A stretch of 64,000 nt of DNA from Lutjanus erythropterus. Taxonomy: Eukaryota; Chordata; Actinopteri; Lutjaniformes; Lutjanidae. Under the pieces are notes generated by a model. It worked only from the letters and a program-made list of their open reading frames with translations. It was not told where the DNA came from and ran no database searches. Both the position numbers and the translations under genes were made by a program. The stretch covers positions 17,934,695 through 17,998,694 of the forward strand of contig CM034606.1 in NCBI GenBank assembly GCA_020091685.1. The letters run 5' to 3'. Below, one piece after another: positions 1 to 10,841 of the stretch; the stretch's first letter is position 1, and each line of letters starts with the position of its first letter.

Positions 1-1551
1 CGCTAATAAATCTGCCAAATTGAAATCAACTCTCGCATAAAAATAAACATTTTACTTACCAGAAACAAAAAACAATTCCACTCGTCCCGAGTTTAAGTTT
101 ATCCATCTATACCTGACTCCATTTTCTGGCTCAGTATCTTCTAAATTTTCACCACCTTTATCTTTTTGAACATCTTTCAATCCCCAACATGGCAAGAGCT
201 CAACAACTCCCTCGCTGGCTCAGGAGAGAAGCTGAGAGGGTACCTCACCCTCCACCCTCCCGGCAGCCGTGCAGGCTCCTCCCAGAAGTGCTGCCATTCG
301 CCGAGAAGTTTATTTGGCACTTCACATCTTCACCCCACCTTATTTAGACACCGACTGAGCGCCTCAGCTGCAGACACTGTGCCGACGATCAACAATTAGG
401 CTGCATTTTGCACGGACATCCTCCTTTGGCTTTCTGAATTTTCAACATTTTCGTGGAGCATTTTGGGCGCATACATTTTCTCCATCTCAGTGCTTCTGGC
501 TGCTTTAATTAGCGCTGTGTATTTAATATTGGATGCAAAGATTTGCATTTGGGACAAGCGCAAATGCTTTGACAAAATGTGATTTTACGAACAAAATATC
601 CTACATGAAATTATTGTATTTTGTTCCAAAACGTTTTTTTTCATTCTGAAAAGTTGCTTTCTCTATAATGTATTTATTCACTTTTTTTTAAAGTTTATAT
701 TACTAATAAAGAGTACAAACTACCCACTGTAGGCCTTAATGAGTTTTATATTCGATTGTTCAGTTAATGCGTACTCAAAGGAAAAAAATCCAGGAATGTG
801 TATAAAAAGAAAAACGTGCGACTTATAAATACAGCCATAATTTGAAACCTATTATCATGATAATTTTGTGAGTGTGGATTCCTTCACATGTAGAGGGACA
901 TTAAGTCGTCAAATGATTTAATTAATTGCATAAATAAATAATTTCCAAACACATTATCATTCACATAATATTGATTTAATTATGTACATGAATATACATG
1001 TATGTACAGTCGCAGATCATACAATGAGGCAATGCATTCCAGAAGCACATCATCCAAAACAAACAAAAATAAACAGACAACAAGACGCAGATTTCAGCTC
1101 ATGTCCATCTGTTGTTTCTTTCTTTAACTGCCGTGTGATAATACACAGTTTGCATATTGAGTTTAGCAGCACAACTCTGGCAAAATGAACACAGATTACA
1201 TTGAAAGACGCAAATACATTACATCTGTTCTTTTGTTAAAATACATTTACACATAATCCCTGAATACGATATGAGTCAGTTTCTGATAAATACTGTTAAT
1301 GAGTCGACATTTATCTCAACAAATCGTTCACAATACTCTCATCACTTTTAGATGAACAAACGCCTTTCTACTGCAAAAGCTTGAAGCTACTTGATTTGAC
1401 AACACCCGCAGGAGGAATTGTCACCAGGAGAAGCAGAAAATGATTCATGTTGTTACACAATCCTAAACGTGTTATGCAATTGATTGAATCAGACGGGATG
1501 CACACAACTCTACATGGCACTTTGATAGTTTAACACTCAGTTAAAGGTCTT
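1..1551. other. 3' flank of slc18a3; no coding gene seen
   Basis: AT-rich sequence with only short, unsupported open frames. By the conserved cholinergic locus arrangement (VAChT nested in the 5' part of chat, same strand), chat coding exons should lie to the left of position 1. I see no ChAT coding sequence here. On the minus strand there is a good donor-like sequence (CTG followed by GTAAGT) around positions 54-62, which could end an untranslated chat exon, but nothing else supports it. Confidence 0.5.
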
Positions 1552-3111
1552 TTACGCATACTCTCCTCCTGAGGACTCCTCCTCTGAAAACGACCGCTGC
1601 GCAAAGGTCTCAATGCCGTTCTCGTCGATGTTTGTACACAAACCCTTTCTTTTCTTCTCTCTTTGCTCCATCTTAATCGTGTCGTACAGTCCCGTCGGGC
1701 CGTCCTCCAGCAGCATGTTTCTCTCAGAGAAAGAAGGTTTCATCTGTGTCACATTCTTCAGCAGCAGGAGCGCCGGTGCGTAAAGCACGTTGGCGAGCCC
1801 CATGCCTAAATTAAGCTGTACGAAGCCCAGGTTGTGCACTATCTGTCCAGCCGCCACCGGGCCCAGGGCATAGGCCACGCAGTAAGAGATGTCTGCGATG
1901 GCGTACACGCTGCCGTACACTGACACATGGCGCACGTCCACCAGGAAACCCAGTGTGGGCAGGAGCGCAGTGTCCACGAAGGCGATGCCAAAGCAGATTC
2001 CGCACAGCGGGATCATGAGCTGTCCAAAGTTTTTACAGGCTGGCACCGTGCAGGAACTGGCGCCTATGAACACCATACCTATAGCCCCGTAAAACCACTG
2101 TAGGTGAGGATACTTGGCTGCTAGTTTGACAGTGAGATACACACCTAAGACATGAGGGAAGAAGGCAGGGAACCAAGTCATGCCGATCTCCCACTGGCTG
2201 GCGTGCATTGTGTCCTCCATCCAGTTGGCGATGGTGGGCTCCAGGAAGGCCAGAGGAATGTTACAGATGGTGAGAGCACCGGCCACCACAGCTATGTACG
2301 GATCAATCATCAGTTTATAAATGGGGGTGCCCACCGGCATATTTTCTCTCTCCCGGTTGGAGAAGGGTTTGAGCACCGTCAGGCACAAAAAACCATCAGC
2401 GAGGCAGATGCAGGCCAGGATCAGGAAGGGGACCCGCTTCCCTGCGAACTCATAGAGGACCCCTCCGAAGGGGGGCGCCACCAGACTCCCAAAAGAAATG
2501 AAAGCCAAGGCGATACCCAGCGCTTTGCTCCTCTCCGTCTCCTCAGAGAACTTATCCGCGATCAGAGCGATCCCTGAAGTGTCCGCGAAAGCTGAGCCGA
2601 GGCCCTGCATGCTGCGCGCCAGGAACAGGGTGGCATAGTTCTCAGCGAAGGCAAAGATCAAGGTGGAGAGGAACATTACATTGAGGCCGATGAAGAGTGG
2701 GATATCATAGCCGACCCTGTCTATGAAGGTGCCACTCAGCGGGTTCACCAGCAGCTGCAGGATGGCCTTGGAGGCGAAGAGAACCCCGATCTGTAAGTCG
2801 AAGTTCCCTTTGGGTGCTTTGTGGAAGGTGCTGTTGGTGGAGTTGGTGTGCTGCACAGCATCTAGGGCACGATCCGCTGCGTTCTGTAGCCCTTCAAGGT
2901 AATCGGGTATGATTGGCACAATGACCATGTAAAGCATGTTGTCTAACAAAAGTGCAATACAGACTATTACTAGAATAATCCGCTTCTGCCGCTCTGGGTC
3001 TTGGATTACACCGCCCAGTTGTTTAGTTCTTTCACCCATCTGGGACAGTTTGGAGGCAGCGGATTGAGCCAAATTAGTGGCTTGTCCCTCTGAGGTCCCC
3101 TCCGGCTCCAT
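1552..3111 (-). CDS. slc18a3: Vesicular acetylcholine transporter (VAChT, SLC18A3)
   Basis: Single-exon gene of 519 aa (human about 532). It exchanges lumenal protons for cytosolic acetylcholine and loads synaptic vesicles of cholinergic neurons; it is a 12-TM major facilitator of the SLC18 family. Seen in the sequence: TM1 [13 protein letters not shown] with Asp57; a lumenal loop with two overlapping-type NST glycosylation sites near residue 90; SKAI with Lys115 in TM2; AFADTSG with Asp177 in TM4; FVDTALLP with Asp380; AIADISY with Asp407. These match the charged residues known for VAChT. The cytosolic tail has the SERNMLLE acidic-dileucine sorting motif (about 462-469), then an acidic [10 protein letters not shown] end. 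The start is the ATG at 3109-3111; the triplet before it is GTG, so a longer start is not supported. The lack of introns and the nesting next to chat are typical of this gene. Fish often keep two copies (a and b); which copy this is cannot be told here. Confidence 0.97.
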   Translation of the reverse strand: MEPEGTSEGQATNLAQSAASKLSQMGERTKQLGGVIQDPERQKRIILVIVCIALLLDNMLYMVIVPIIPDYLEGLQNAADRALDAVQHTNSTNSTFHKAPKGNFDLQIGVLFASKAILQLLVNPLSGTFIDRVGYDIPLFIGLNVMFLSTLIFAFAENYATLFLARSMQGLGSAFADTSGIALIADKFSEETERSKALGIALAFISFGSLVAPPFGGVLYEFAGKRVPFLILACICLADGFLCLTVLKPFSNRERENMPVGTPIYKLMIDPYIAVVAGALTICNIPLAFLEPTIANWMEDTMHASQWEIGMTWFPAFFPHVLGVYLTVKLAAKYPHLQWFYGAIGMVFIGASSCTVPACKNFGQLMIPLCGICFGIAFVDTALLPTLGFLVDVRHVSVYGSVYAIADISYCVAYALGPVAAGQIVHNLGFVQLNLGMGLANVLYAPALLLLKNVTQMKPSFSERNMLLEDGPTGLYDTIKMEQREKKRKGLCTNIDENGIETFAQRSFSEEESSGGEYA

Positions 3112-3660
3112 CACTTTCTCACTCTCTGGCTCTCTGGTCTTTTGAAAAAGAAATTCAGCTTCCCCCGGTTGATTAGTTTATAGAATTACGCACGCTTGGC
3201 ACATCTGTTCTGTCTTTTATTTGGTTTTACTTTCCAACTAATGAGCTAGATAACTTTCCTCTGCTTTACCTCTTCTTTGTCCCCTGCGCCGCCCGTCATC
3301 GCTTTTCCACTCCCGTGACTCGGACTCGTTTTATCCCCGTCGTCCCTAGTTGCTTCATTGTCTCACATCCCGTCATGCAGGTGACGCGCTGGTCCCGGGG
3401 ATTCACCTCCAGCTCTCTACAGTGGCGGCTCCATCAGCGCACTGACTCCGTCTGCTGCGCCCCTCCGGCTCCCATCCGCTCCCAGCTGTCTCCAGTCACC
3501 TGTAACGCTGCGAGCTAAGTCATCATTTCACATCAGCCGGACTGCTTTTTGTCGGTCGTGGAAGGAATACACACTGCAGTTTGTTGACTCCCATAGGTGT
3601 CCCCCCTCCCCCTTGCTCAAATCTTGGCCGATGGCTGTGACGCACAGTCCTGCTGCTCTC
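3112..3660 (-). promoter_or_regulatory. 5' flank of slc18a3, GC-richer than surroundings
   Basis: Between the slc18a3 start codon and about 3660 the sequence is clearly richer in C/G and CpG than the AT-rich DNA further right, which fits a promoter or untranslated first-exon region. No clear TATA box was identified and no transcription start can be fixed. The open frame on the plus strand at 3315-3518 looks like a by-product of this composition. Confidence 0.35.
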
Positions 3661-3955
3661 CACAAGATCTTTTATGCTAATTAAATACAAAATCCCGAGT
3701 GCGCACTGCTATGCAGTCAGATGCTTCAGGACAGAGCCGAGGACGCTTCAGTTCTACTTAACCTCCTCGATTTTAAATTACACTTGCTGCAGTGTGATTA
3801 TTTAACTCTAAAAGTAGGATAAAACTAAAAAACTTAAGATCTTGTGCACGTTTAGCGTCTGACTTGGCGTGGACTCAGTAACATAATGAAATTTGTAGTT
3901 ATCATCTGCAACAAAGGAGAAAAAAGTACACAGAGATTACAAAGATCAGAAGTGA

Positions 3956-3984
3956 TTCAGCACCACAGTCCAGAGGACAGCTCC
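3956..3984 (+). promoter_or_regulatory. RE1/NRSE (REST-binding) element with expanded half-site spacing
   Basis: Left half-site TTCAGCACCAC at 3956-3966 is a perfect match to the RE1 left half. Right half-site GGACAGCTCC at 3975-3984 matches GGACAGCGCC with one change. Eight extra bases separate them relative to the canonical 21-bp RE1. Non-canonical RE1 sites with half-sites spread by roughly this amount are known REST targets. The mammalian cholinergic locus is REST-regulated through an RE1 upstream of VAChT/ChAT, so the position about 845 bp upstream of the slc18a3 start fits. Binding itself is inferred. Confidence 0.7.
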
Positions 3985-4620
3985 GCATAAGATGTCACTA
4001 AAGGGAGCTTTTCAGTGATAGAATTTAAATTCCATCTTTTTTCCCCCCAACATTTTCTTATAATTAGACGTTTCTAAAAGCAGGATGTTGGATGCTGTTT
4101 AATCGGACAGCAGGAGGTCAGGTTCAAACCCTCGCATCCACACCGCTGAAGTGTAACTGAGTATAAGTGTCCAAAGACTGATCGGCTGATCCTGCGCTTA
4201 CACTTTTTTGTGTGTGCGTAATTTTGCTATCTTACCACTGTCACTCTGTTTCTCAAACAAATCTTCACGATCAGTAATAGCATATCTGAGAAAAACAGGA
4301 TTTCACCCTCATTATCTACATTTCAATTCATTATTGTACATTAGCGTCTACTTTCTGTTGTTTTTCTTTTAAAATATGCTCTTTTGCCCATTTATTTGAC
4401 TTTCCTGTTTTCTGATCGAATTTAGCTTTTAAATGCACCTCGCATAAAAATAAACAACAACAACAACAACAAAACAATAAAAAGGTTCGGAACAATATCG
4501 TTGCGGTTAAATGTGGAGATTTACTACTCCTGTCATGTTTTAAGAAAACTTGAAGAGCTCATATTTGTTCCGCTGTCCGCCGACAGGAGACGAGTGAACT
4601 CGGAGTTTAAATAAAGTTGG

Positions 4621-4638
4621 ACACTGCCATCTACCGGT
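4621..4638 (-). promoter_or_regulatory. CTCF-like motif
   Basis: On the minus strand this reads ACCGGTAGATGGCAGTGT, which fits the CTCF core CCASYAGRKGGCRS with one mismatch. It lies between the cholinergic gene and the retinal gene cluster, a plausible place for an insulator. This is a motif match only. A weaker similar motif (CCACTAGATGTCA on the minus strand) lies at about 5025-5040. Confidence 0.35.
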
Positions 4639-5782
4639 GCACAGAATGCCATTTTAATCTTACTTATTAATGTATTATATAAGTGTTATTACTATAACAT
4701 TGCTATTAATATTTTAACTGATGGAGGTGGAGCTACTTTTAACTACCATACTTTATACACGTTACTTTTAGGTAGTTCAACCCTTTTAAGTCTGTTAAAT
4801 CATTTTAATCTAAAAATGGAGTAAAAAGTACAATAAAAACTGAATAAAACTGTAAAGTATTTTTAAATGGAAAAACTCTAACTGTAAAGGGCAAGTACAT
4901 TAAAATGGCACTAAAGTAAATGAAATTAGTTACCACCACTGATAATGTCACTAAATGGGTTAGTTTCTGCAGGAAGCTACAGACTGATGAAGGTTTCAGT
5001 GGGACATGAGACAGAGCTGTATTGACATCTAGTGGAAGGAGAATGAATTGATTGAGGACTTCTGACAACTTGAAAAGTGGACCCTGCCAGATTCCCCCTG
5101 AATATCATATTCTGTTGTAATATAGAATAAAATCTGCTGATTTCTTGCCTAAAAACATTAATTAATTATCAGTCAAAGAGGGATTTTCTGTTTCATGAGT
5201 CTTTGTTCAGCCAGTAGATGTCCTCATACCCTCATGCATTTATACTGAATAACAGTTAAAGGACTACATGTTTGGTTTACAATTTTTTATACCCATAACA
5301 ACATTACAACAGTGTCCACACTACTCTGTATTTTGTGGAAAAGATTTATTTATCAGCCCACATCGTGCACCTGATGATCCAAGCACAGCCTGATTAAACC
5401 ATAAGAAAGAGTCATGTTAACTGCAAGTTGGAGTTTGGACTGTTGGCTGGACAAAACAAGCATTGTGTCACTTTGGGCTCTGGGTAACTGTGACAGCATT
5501 TCTTCATACTATTTTAGGAATTTGTACAAACCAAATTATTGAATAATATTCACAAAGGTCATTTTTATCCATTGAATACTTTTGCTTTTATTACTTTCAG
5601 TACATTGTCCTGATTATACTTTCAATGCAGGATTTTTACTTGTAACAGACTAGTTTTATAGTGTTAAATTAATACTTTTGCTTAGTAAAGGATCTGAATA
5701 ATTCCTCTTCCACTGCTGAAGAGTATTTTACAAGAAAAAGGAAAAAAAAATGAGAAAAGCAGAAAAACAAGCAACCCCTCTG

Positions 5783-5828
5783 AACAAACAAACAAACAAA
5801 ACAACACAAAACAAACAAACAAACAAAC
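5783..5828 (+). repeat. AAAC-type simple repeat
   Basis: Imperfect run of AAAC and ACAAA units, directly left of the foldback element at about 5.9 kb. Confidence 0.85.
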
Positions 5829-5934
5829 AGTCACATTTTTTAGGGACGCCTGTGGCGCAAGCTCTCAGATAACCACAAGGGGTGAGTAAAGGGAAAGAAG
5901 ACAGAGACCCGAGCCACAGAATGCTGCTGGAGTT

Positions 5935-6441
5935 TCACAGGAAAACAGTGTTGCAGAATCTCCCAAACAACGGAAATGAGTGCTGACCATTTTTCAAACA
6001 GAAAAAACAACTGGAAAACAAACATAAAATGCCTCCATACTGCTCGTCTGGCGTAATCTAAGTTGTGTAAAGTCCCGACACACCGTCACAACACGGTCAG
6101 ACAGCGTGCATGTGGATGTGAACGTGGCTCCAAGTTAAGGATCTACAGTGAAGAATGAGGCTAAAACATCGTGTAAATAACAGTTTTCAGTCAGCTTGGC
6201 TCTAGGAGACTTGGGTTACACCAGAGGAGTAGTATGGAGGCATTTTATGTTTTTATTCTGTTGGGTTTTTTTTTTCCACTGGAAAACTGTTTCACTTGTT
6301 GGGAGATTCTGCAATGCTGTTTTTCTGTGAAGATCCAGTAGTGTTTTTTGGACTTAAATACTAAACCCAACCTTCAATCAGCATGAGGGTGAGTAGATAC
6401 TGACTGAATTTTCATTTTGGGGTGAACTATCCCTTTAAGTT
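5935..6441. mobile_element. Foldback (MITE-like) element
   Basis: The stretch 5935-6065 (cacaggaaaacagtg..., ...catactgctcgtctgg) is an imperfect reverse complement of about 6205-6335 (accagaggagtagtatgg..., ...gctgtttttctgtg). The arms are about 130 bp with a loop of about 140 bp. The right flank ends in a GGGTGAACTATCCCTTTAA block, a terminal sequence that is very widespread in teleost non-autonomous DNA elements. There is no transposase frame, and the left outer end looks lost. Confidence 0.6.
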
Positions 6442-6930
6442 CCATAAATATGCATGATTTAAATATATGTTTGTGATAGGAATAGCATCAAAGTAAAGCT
6501 GTCATCAAGGCCTGTTGGAATCAATTCTTTTTTGGTGAGATACTTTGGAAATCACCCATGTTTTTTCCATGGCCAGTAAAACATAGCGTGGTAGACCATG
6601 TCTGGCCTGTATAAAATGTATCTGGTAATTTCCAGAGTCTTTGAAACAAATCAGAGAAATCCAGCCTATCGTTTCCCTCTTGGAGCTTTATTTTTGACGT
6701 AGACGGGTTAAATCTGGGCAACATATGTTAGGAATGTAACCAAAAAGAGGCTCAAAATGTTTCTGTTTTATTTTTAGACAAGGTGTTACGTCATATTAGT
6801 GAAAGAACAGCTCTGATAATCACATTTATTTCCCTCAGTGAACATACTGTAACTGGAAAGCTTAAGCACAGTCATGAAGGCCGGAACTCTGCGTTGGCTT
6901 CTGGTTCACCCAGGAGACTGCTGTGCTCGA

Positions 6931-6962
6931 TCTCTCTCTCTCTCTCTCTCTCTCACACACGC
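6931..6962 (+). repeat. CT/CA microsatellite
   Basis: Twelve CT units followed by a short CA run. Confidence 0.95.
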
Positions 6963-8611
6963 AGACAGCGACACAGACGGTGACACAGAACAGTTATAAA
7001 CAATCACTCAGTACATTCCCGTGTCAAACTTTGTTTACTCGTTTTGCCAGTCATGTCTTTTTCCAGGGAAAACAATCTGTTTTTAGTTCAGTGTCCTCTT
7101 GACTGTGGCCAAGGGTGGAGTCAGCAGCACTGTCCTCATCACTGGATTGGCTGTGTTAGGGGATCAACATTTTATTTTTTTTTTGCTGTTTTCCCAGTGA
7201 TTCGGCTCTGATCTGATTTGAAAGTAGCTCAGGAGATTCAAGATCAACACGTAATCTTGTGCGGTTGCCAAAGTATTAATTTCTAACAGCCATGCAAAAT
7301 CCCGGGCCCCTGCAGCCAAATGTACAAAAATAACCCTGCTGGACCTGAATGATTACAATATGAAGTTATTTTTTATTTAGCAGGATAAAATCTCTAAATG
7401 GAGGGAAAGTGTAGGGTGACTGTATATTCATAAAATAGCAACAAGTTGGCTGCTGCAGTAGAGAGACAGAAAGCTGGACAGAAACATGAGAGCTTTTGGC
7501 ACTCTGTAAAGGCATTTAAAGACAAATTCCTTAATTATCAGACTATCAAAGTTCACATGGTTTGCATTCCAGCTGTACTCTATTTGGAAGGAGACACACT
7601 GAAATCCTTTCATTAAATAAATACTGCGACACCACAGATAATAAAAGTAAACAAATGTTAGCAGTCCAGAAAAAAAACACTCACTGTGAACAGGAGTAGG
7701 TTTCCTGTGTGACTCCAGTTTTGGAGATTTTAATGCTTTCAGGTCAGCTGAAGAGAGAAAGGAAGAAAAGATGTAAGGACGCATGGGAGGAAGACAGAGA
7801 AGAGGGAAAAAAGACAGAAGGGAAGTAATAAAACAACAAATAAACAAACAAATTATTACATTTATACAGAATATAATTGTCAATTGTATTTTATAAGCTT
7901 ATCTCATGTTAATGTTCAATCAGACACTGCAGAGAAACCAGTACAAGCAACACATGCATGCGGTGGATTACAGTGTAGATTTTATTATTGTGCAACAATG
8001 AATAAATATACAAAGATGGTTGTCCATGTAGTGGAGTGTATGTGACTCTAACATGTGGCAGCTGGAGTGCAGAGGTCACTGTACACCAATGAAGAACAGG
8101 GCCTTTAAAAGGTCAAGGATTTATAAAAGCGTCCTGTGTGGAAACACAACTCAACGCAGATGGACAGGGAAAGCAATATAGAATTGCATATATATCCTTT
8201 ATTTGTTTGCTGCATGTTTGCTGCATTTGAAAAACAAGAAAAGTTGATTGATAGGATAATCCATGTAGCTGAATGGATTAAAAGAAGCATCATCCCCATG
8301 TGTGAAATCCATTCATTTAATCAAAGCAGAGCGCAGCTGCTTCCACTGCTGCCTGAGGAGCTTCATAATTAACAAAAGAGGAGAAGAGCATGCAAACACA
8401 CCATCATAAACACACGTATGTCACCTTTAGGTTCAGTCAATCAGCAGCATTAGTAAACTGCATCTATGTCTATGTCTGTGACATGTTTGGGCAGATTCAA
8501 AGGCACCACTGAGCAGAGCATTTTTGATGCCATGAAATGATCTAATATCATGACTGTAACAGCAGAAATGACTCAGTGACAGCACAAGATACTGTGTGTG
8601 TGTTTTATCTA

Positions 8612-8735
8612 TCTCACTTGTGGGAACTCGCCTTCCTTATGGGGACAAAACCAAAGTCCCCATAAGGTAAACAATAAATTTCAGGGTGAAGACTTGGTTT
8701 ATGTTCAGGGTAAGGGTTAGTGTTAGAGTAAGTAT
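8612..8735. repeat. Probable dispersed repeat (GGGACAAAACC / CCCCATAAG type)
   Basis: Contains CACTTGTGGGAACTC, TATGGGGACAAAACC with its near inverse AAGTCCCCATAAGG, and a GGGTAAGGGTTAGTG block. This block layout is common in teleost dispersed repeats. Borders are approximate. Confidence 0.4.
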
Positions 8736-9172
8736 GTCAACGTGATGAAAACATGGGTCTGTATGTGTGTGTGTGTTAGTGTCAGTCAGGGTGTGAAAAG
8801 TGTGAAGTGGTCACAATATTGTCCACCCTATACTGGTCAAAGTGAGCGGTTTAATGAATTAAAACAGCGATTTCTAAAGAGCAGTGACGCACAGCTCCAC
8901 TTTAATCCAGATTATACTGAGGCACTAATCCTGTAAAAATACACTTTCTTCAAAACAAATATGTTTTTTTTAAAAATATGTAATGTGTTAGGTGTGTGTT
9001 TCACCGTTATCTTAAGATTGAGTGTTAACACAATATTGTTACATGTGCATTTGTTTCATGTAAATCACACTCACGAGTACAAATGCTGTGATTCCTCAAC
9101 TTCAATGAATTGATTGTAGGAGCAGCTGTGTTCAGCATTACCATTGATTGTCCAGTGGCTGCTCAACAAGAG

Positions 9173-9193
9173 CGTGTGTGTTGGTGTGTGTGT

Positions 9194-9224
<31 letters not shown>
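9173..9224 (+). repeat. GT microsatellite
   Basis: Nearly uninterrupted GT repeat with a TGG and a TAT interruption. Confidence 0.95.
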
Positions 9225-9669
9225 CAGTCTTATGGGGTTGGGGTTATATAACCAGCTTCACATCTGACAGTCAAGATCACTAATGGAGGAGAGTGTGGTC
9301 GATCTGAGGCAGCAGACTGACAGTTCACCTCGTTTTCGCACCCAGAGGTCGATCCCGAGATGCCTCACTGTCCAAATCTACTAAAAATGGCGATTCAAAG
9401 GTTTATCTGGCAGAATTATGGGCTCCAAGTTGGAGGGCAGACTCTTTGCTCCATCCCTCATTGAGCAGCAAAGAGATTCTGTATACACGAAGTTCAAATA
9501 ATGAAGTTGGTGCGGGGGTGGCTGCAACATTTTTTCTTTTTGTACATCTTTGCCTCTTCGAGTTACAGTTTAAGCATGAACATATGTGTATGTCATCTGT
9601 CTGAGTTAGATATCGCTACAGTAGGGCAGAGACATTTTTTATTTTTCACAGTTTTTCTCAGGGATTTTT

Positions 9670-9672
<3 letters not shown>

Positions 9673-9704
<32 letters not shown>
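9673..9704 (+). repeat. AT microsatellite
   Basis: Sixteen TA units. Short open frames on both strands in this place are translations of the repeat. Confidence 0.95.
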
Positions 9705-9709
<5 letters not shown>

Positions 9710-10820
9710 CTTTCAGGCAAATGGCCAACGTGTCTGCTATCATAAACCACTTAATGGTTTTCAGCAGAGAAAACAAATTGTAAGGAATTAACTGAAAGTG
9801 GAGAATCACTCCTGCTAGACTCTGGCTAGAAAGAAAGAAAGTAGTTCCTACATGAAACTGCTCACAACAAGGCCTGTAGCTTGTCTTGACTAACTTGTTC
9901 ATGATTTCTGGAAAGAGAAATTGCTGTTGAATTTTTCAAAAGTATTTTTTTGTGCTTTGAACATCATAAGACGAGTGCCATCTAGTTCCATTATCCTGGA
10001 GAGAAGGCAGAAATCTCTATGGCCCATATCTCCAAAACTCATCAACTCACACCAAAACTAGATGGATAAAGAGGAAAATATGTGTTTTTGATTTTGCAGT
10101 GAGCTGCTCTTCCTATTTACAACATTACTTTTAGCCATGACAATAAATAAGAATATATTTTTTTTTCAATTCAGTGATACTTTGCAGTTGTTAGCATTTA
10201 ATATTCTTAACTAAAAGAGCTGCTAAACATGCTGCTGTTATTGCTGTTAGCATGCTGATGTTAGCTTTAGCTTAATGCACCACATTAAGCCTCACAGAGC
10301 TGCTTCTGTTGCTAGAAAAGATTATAGTACCCAACAATTTTCTTGGATTTGTGCTTTTATTTAACAAGAAAAATCTATACAACAATTTGACTTTTGTAAT
10401 CAGGACTGTGTACGTGACAAACTGGGTGAGAACACACCAGTTGTTTCCATTTTCACCTTTTCAAATCTAAAACCATGTTTAGTCAATATTCCATTTTAAG
10501 TAGCCTTTCAACTACATTCATGTTTGGTTGAGTTTAGCATTATATTTTGTAACCAGTTGCTATTGACATTTCTTTACAAAAGAATTAACAAACATTTTGT
10601 TACCTCTTGTATTTTGTTCAACTATCCTCAGTTCTAGCAACTGTTCAACAGTTAGGTAACACAACATACCACTACATTAGCACCGGTTAACTGCAAAATT
10701 TAAGATTGTTGTTGTTGATTTGGGGTTACCAGTATCATCCTGTGTTACAACAATCCTCACCAACCCCCAAATTATTGAGCTTTTGTCTTCCTCATTACTC
10801 AGAATGCTGATTAATATCAC

Positions 10821-10841
10821 TTCTTTCTTTCTTTCTTTCTT
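10821..10841 (+). repeat. TTTC microsatellite
   Basis: Five TTTC units in a pyrimidine-rich stretch. Confidence 0.85.

Noticed and set aside
2152-2577. 141-aa open frame antisense to slc18a3
   Set aside because: It mirrors the codon structure of the conserved transporter on the other strand and has no domain of its own.
3112-3114. Start of slc18a3 three bases upstream
   Set aside because: That triplet is GTG. The ATG at 3109-3111 is the supported start.
4083-4140. tRNA-like stretch with a perfect B box (GGTTCAAACCC) and GGATG/CATCC ends
   Set aside because: Only about 58 nt, with no clear A box, D arm or anticodon stem. More likely chance or a decayed fragment than a tRNA gene.
7428-7883. 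151-aa minus-strand frame in the slc18a3-rgr spacer
   Set aside because: Hydrophobic low-complexity translation of AT-rich DNA without family features.
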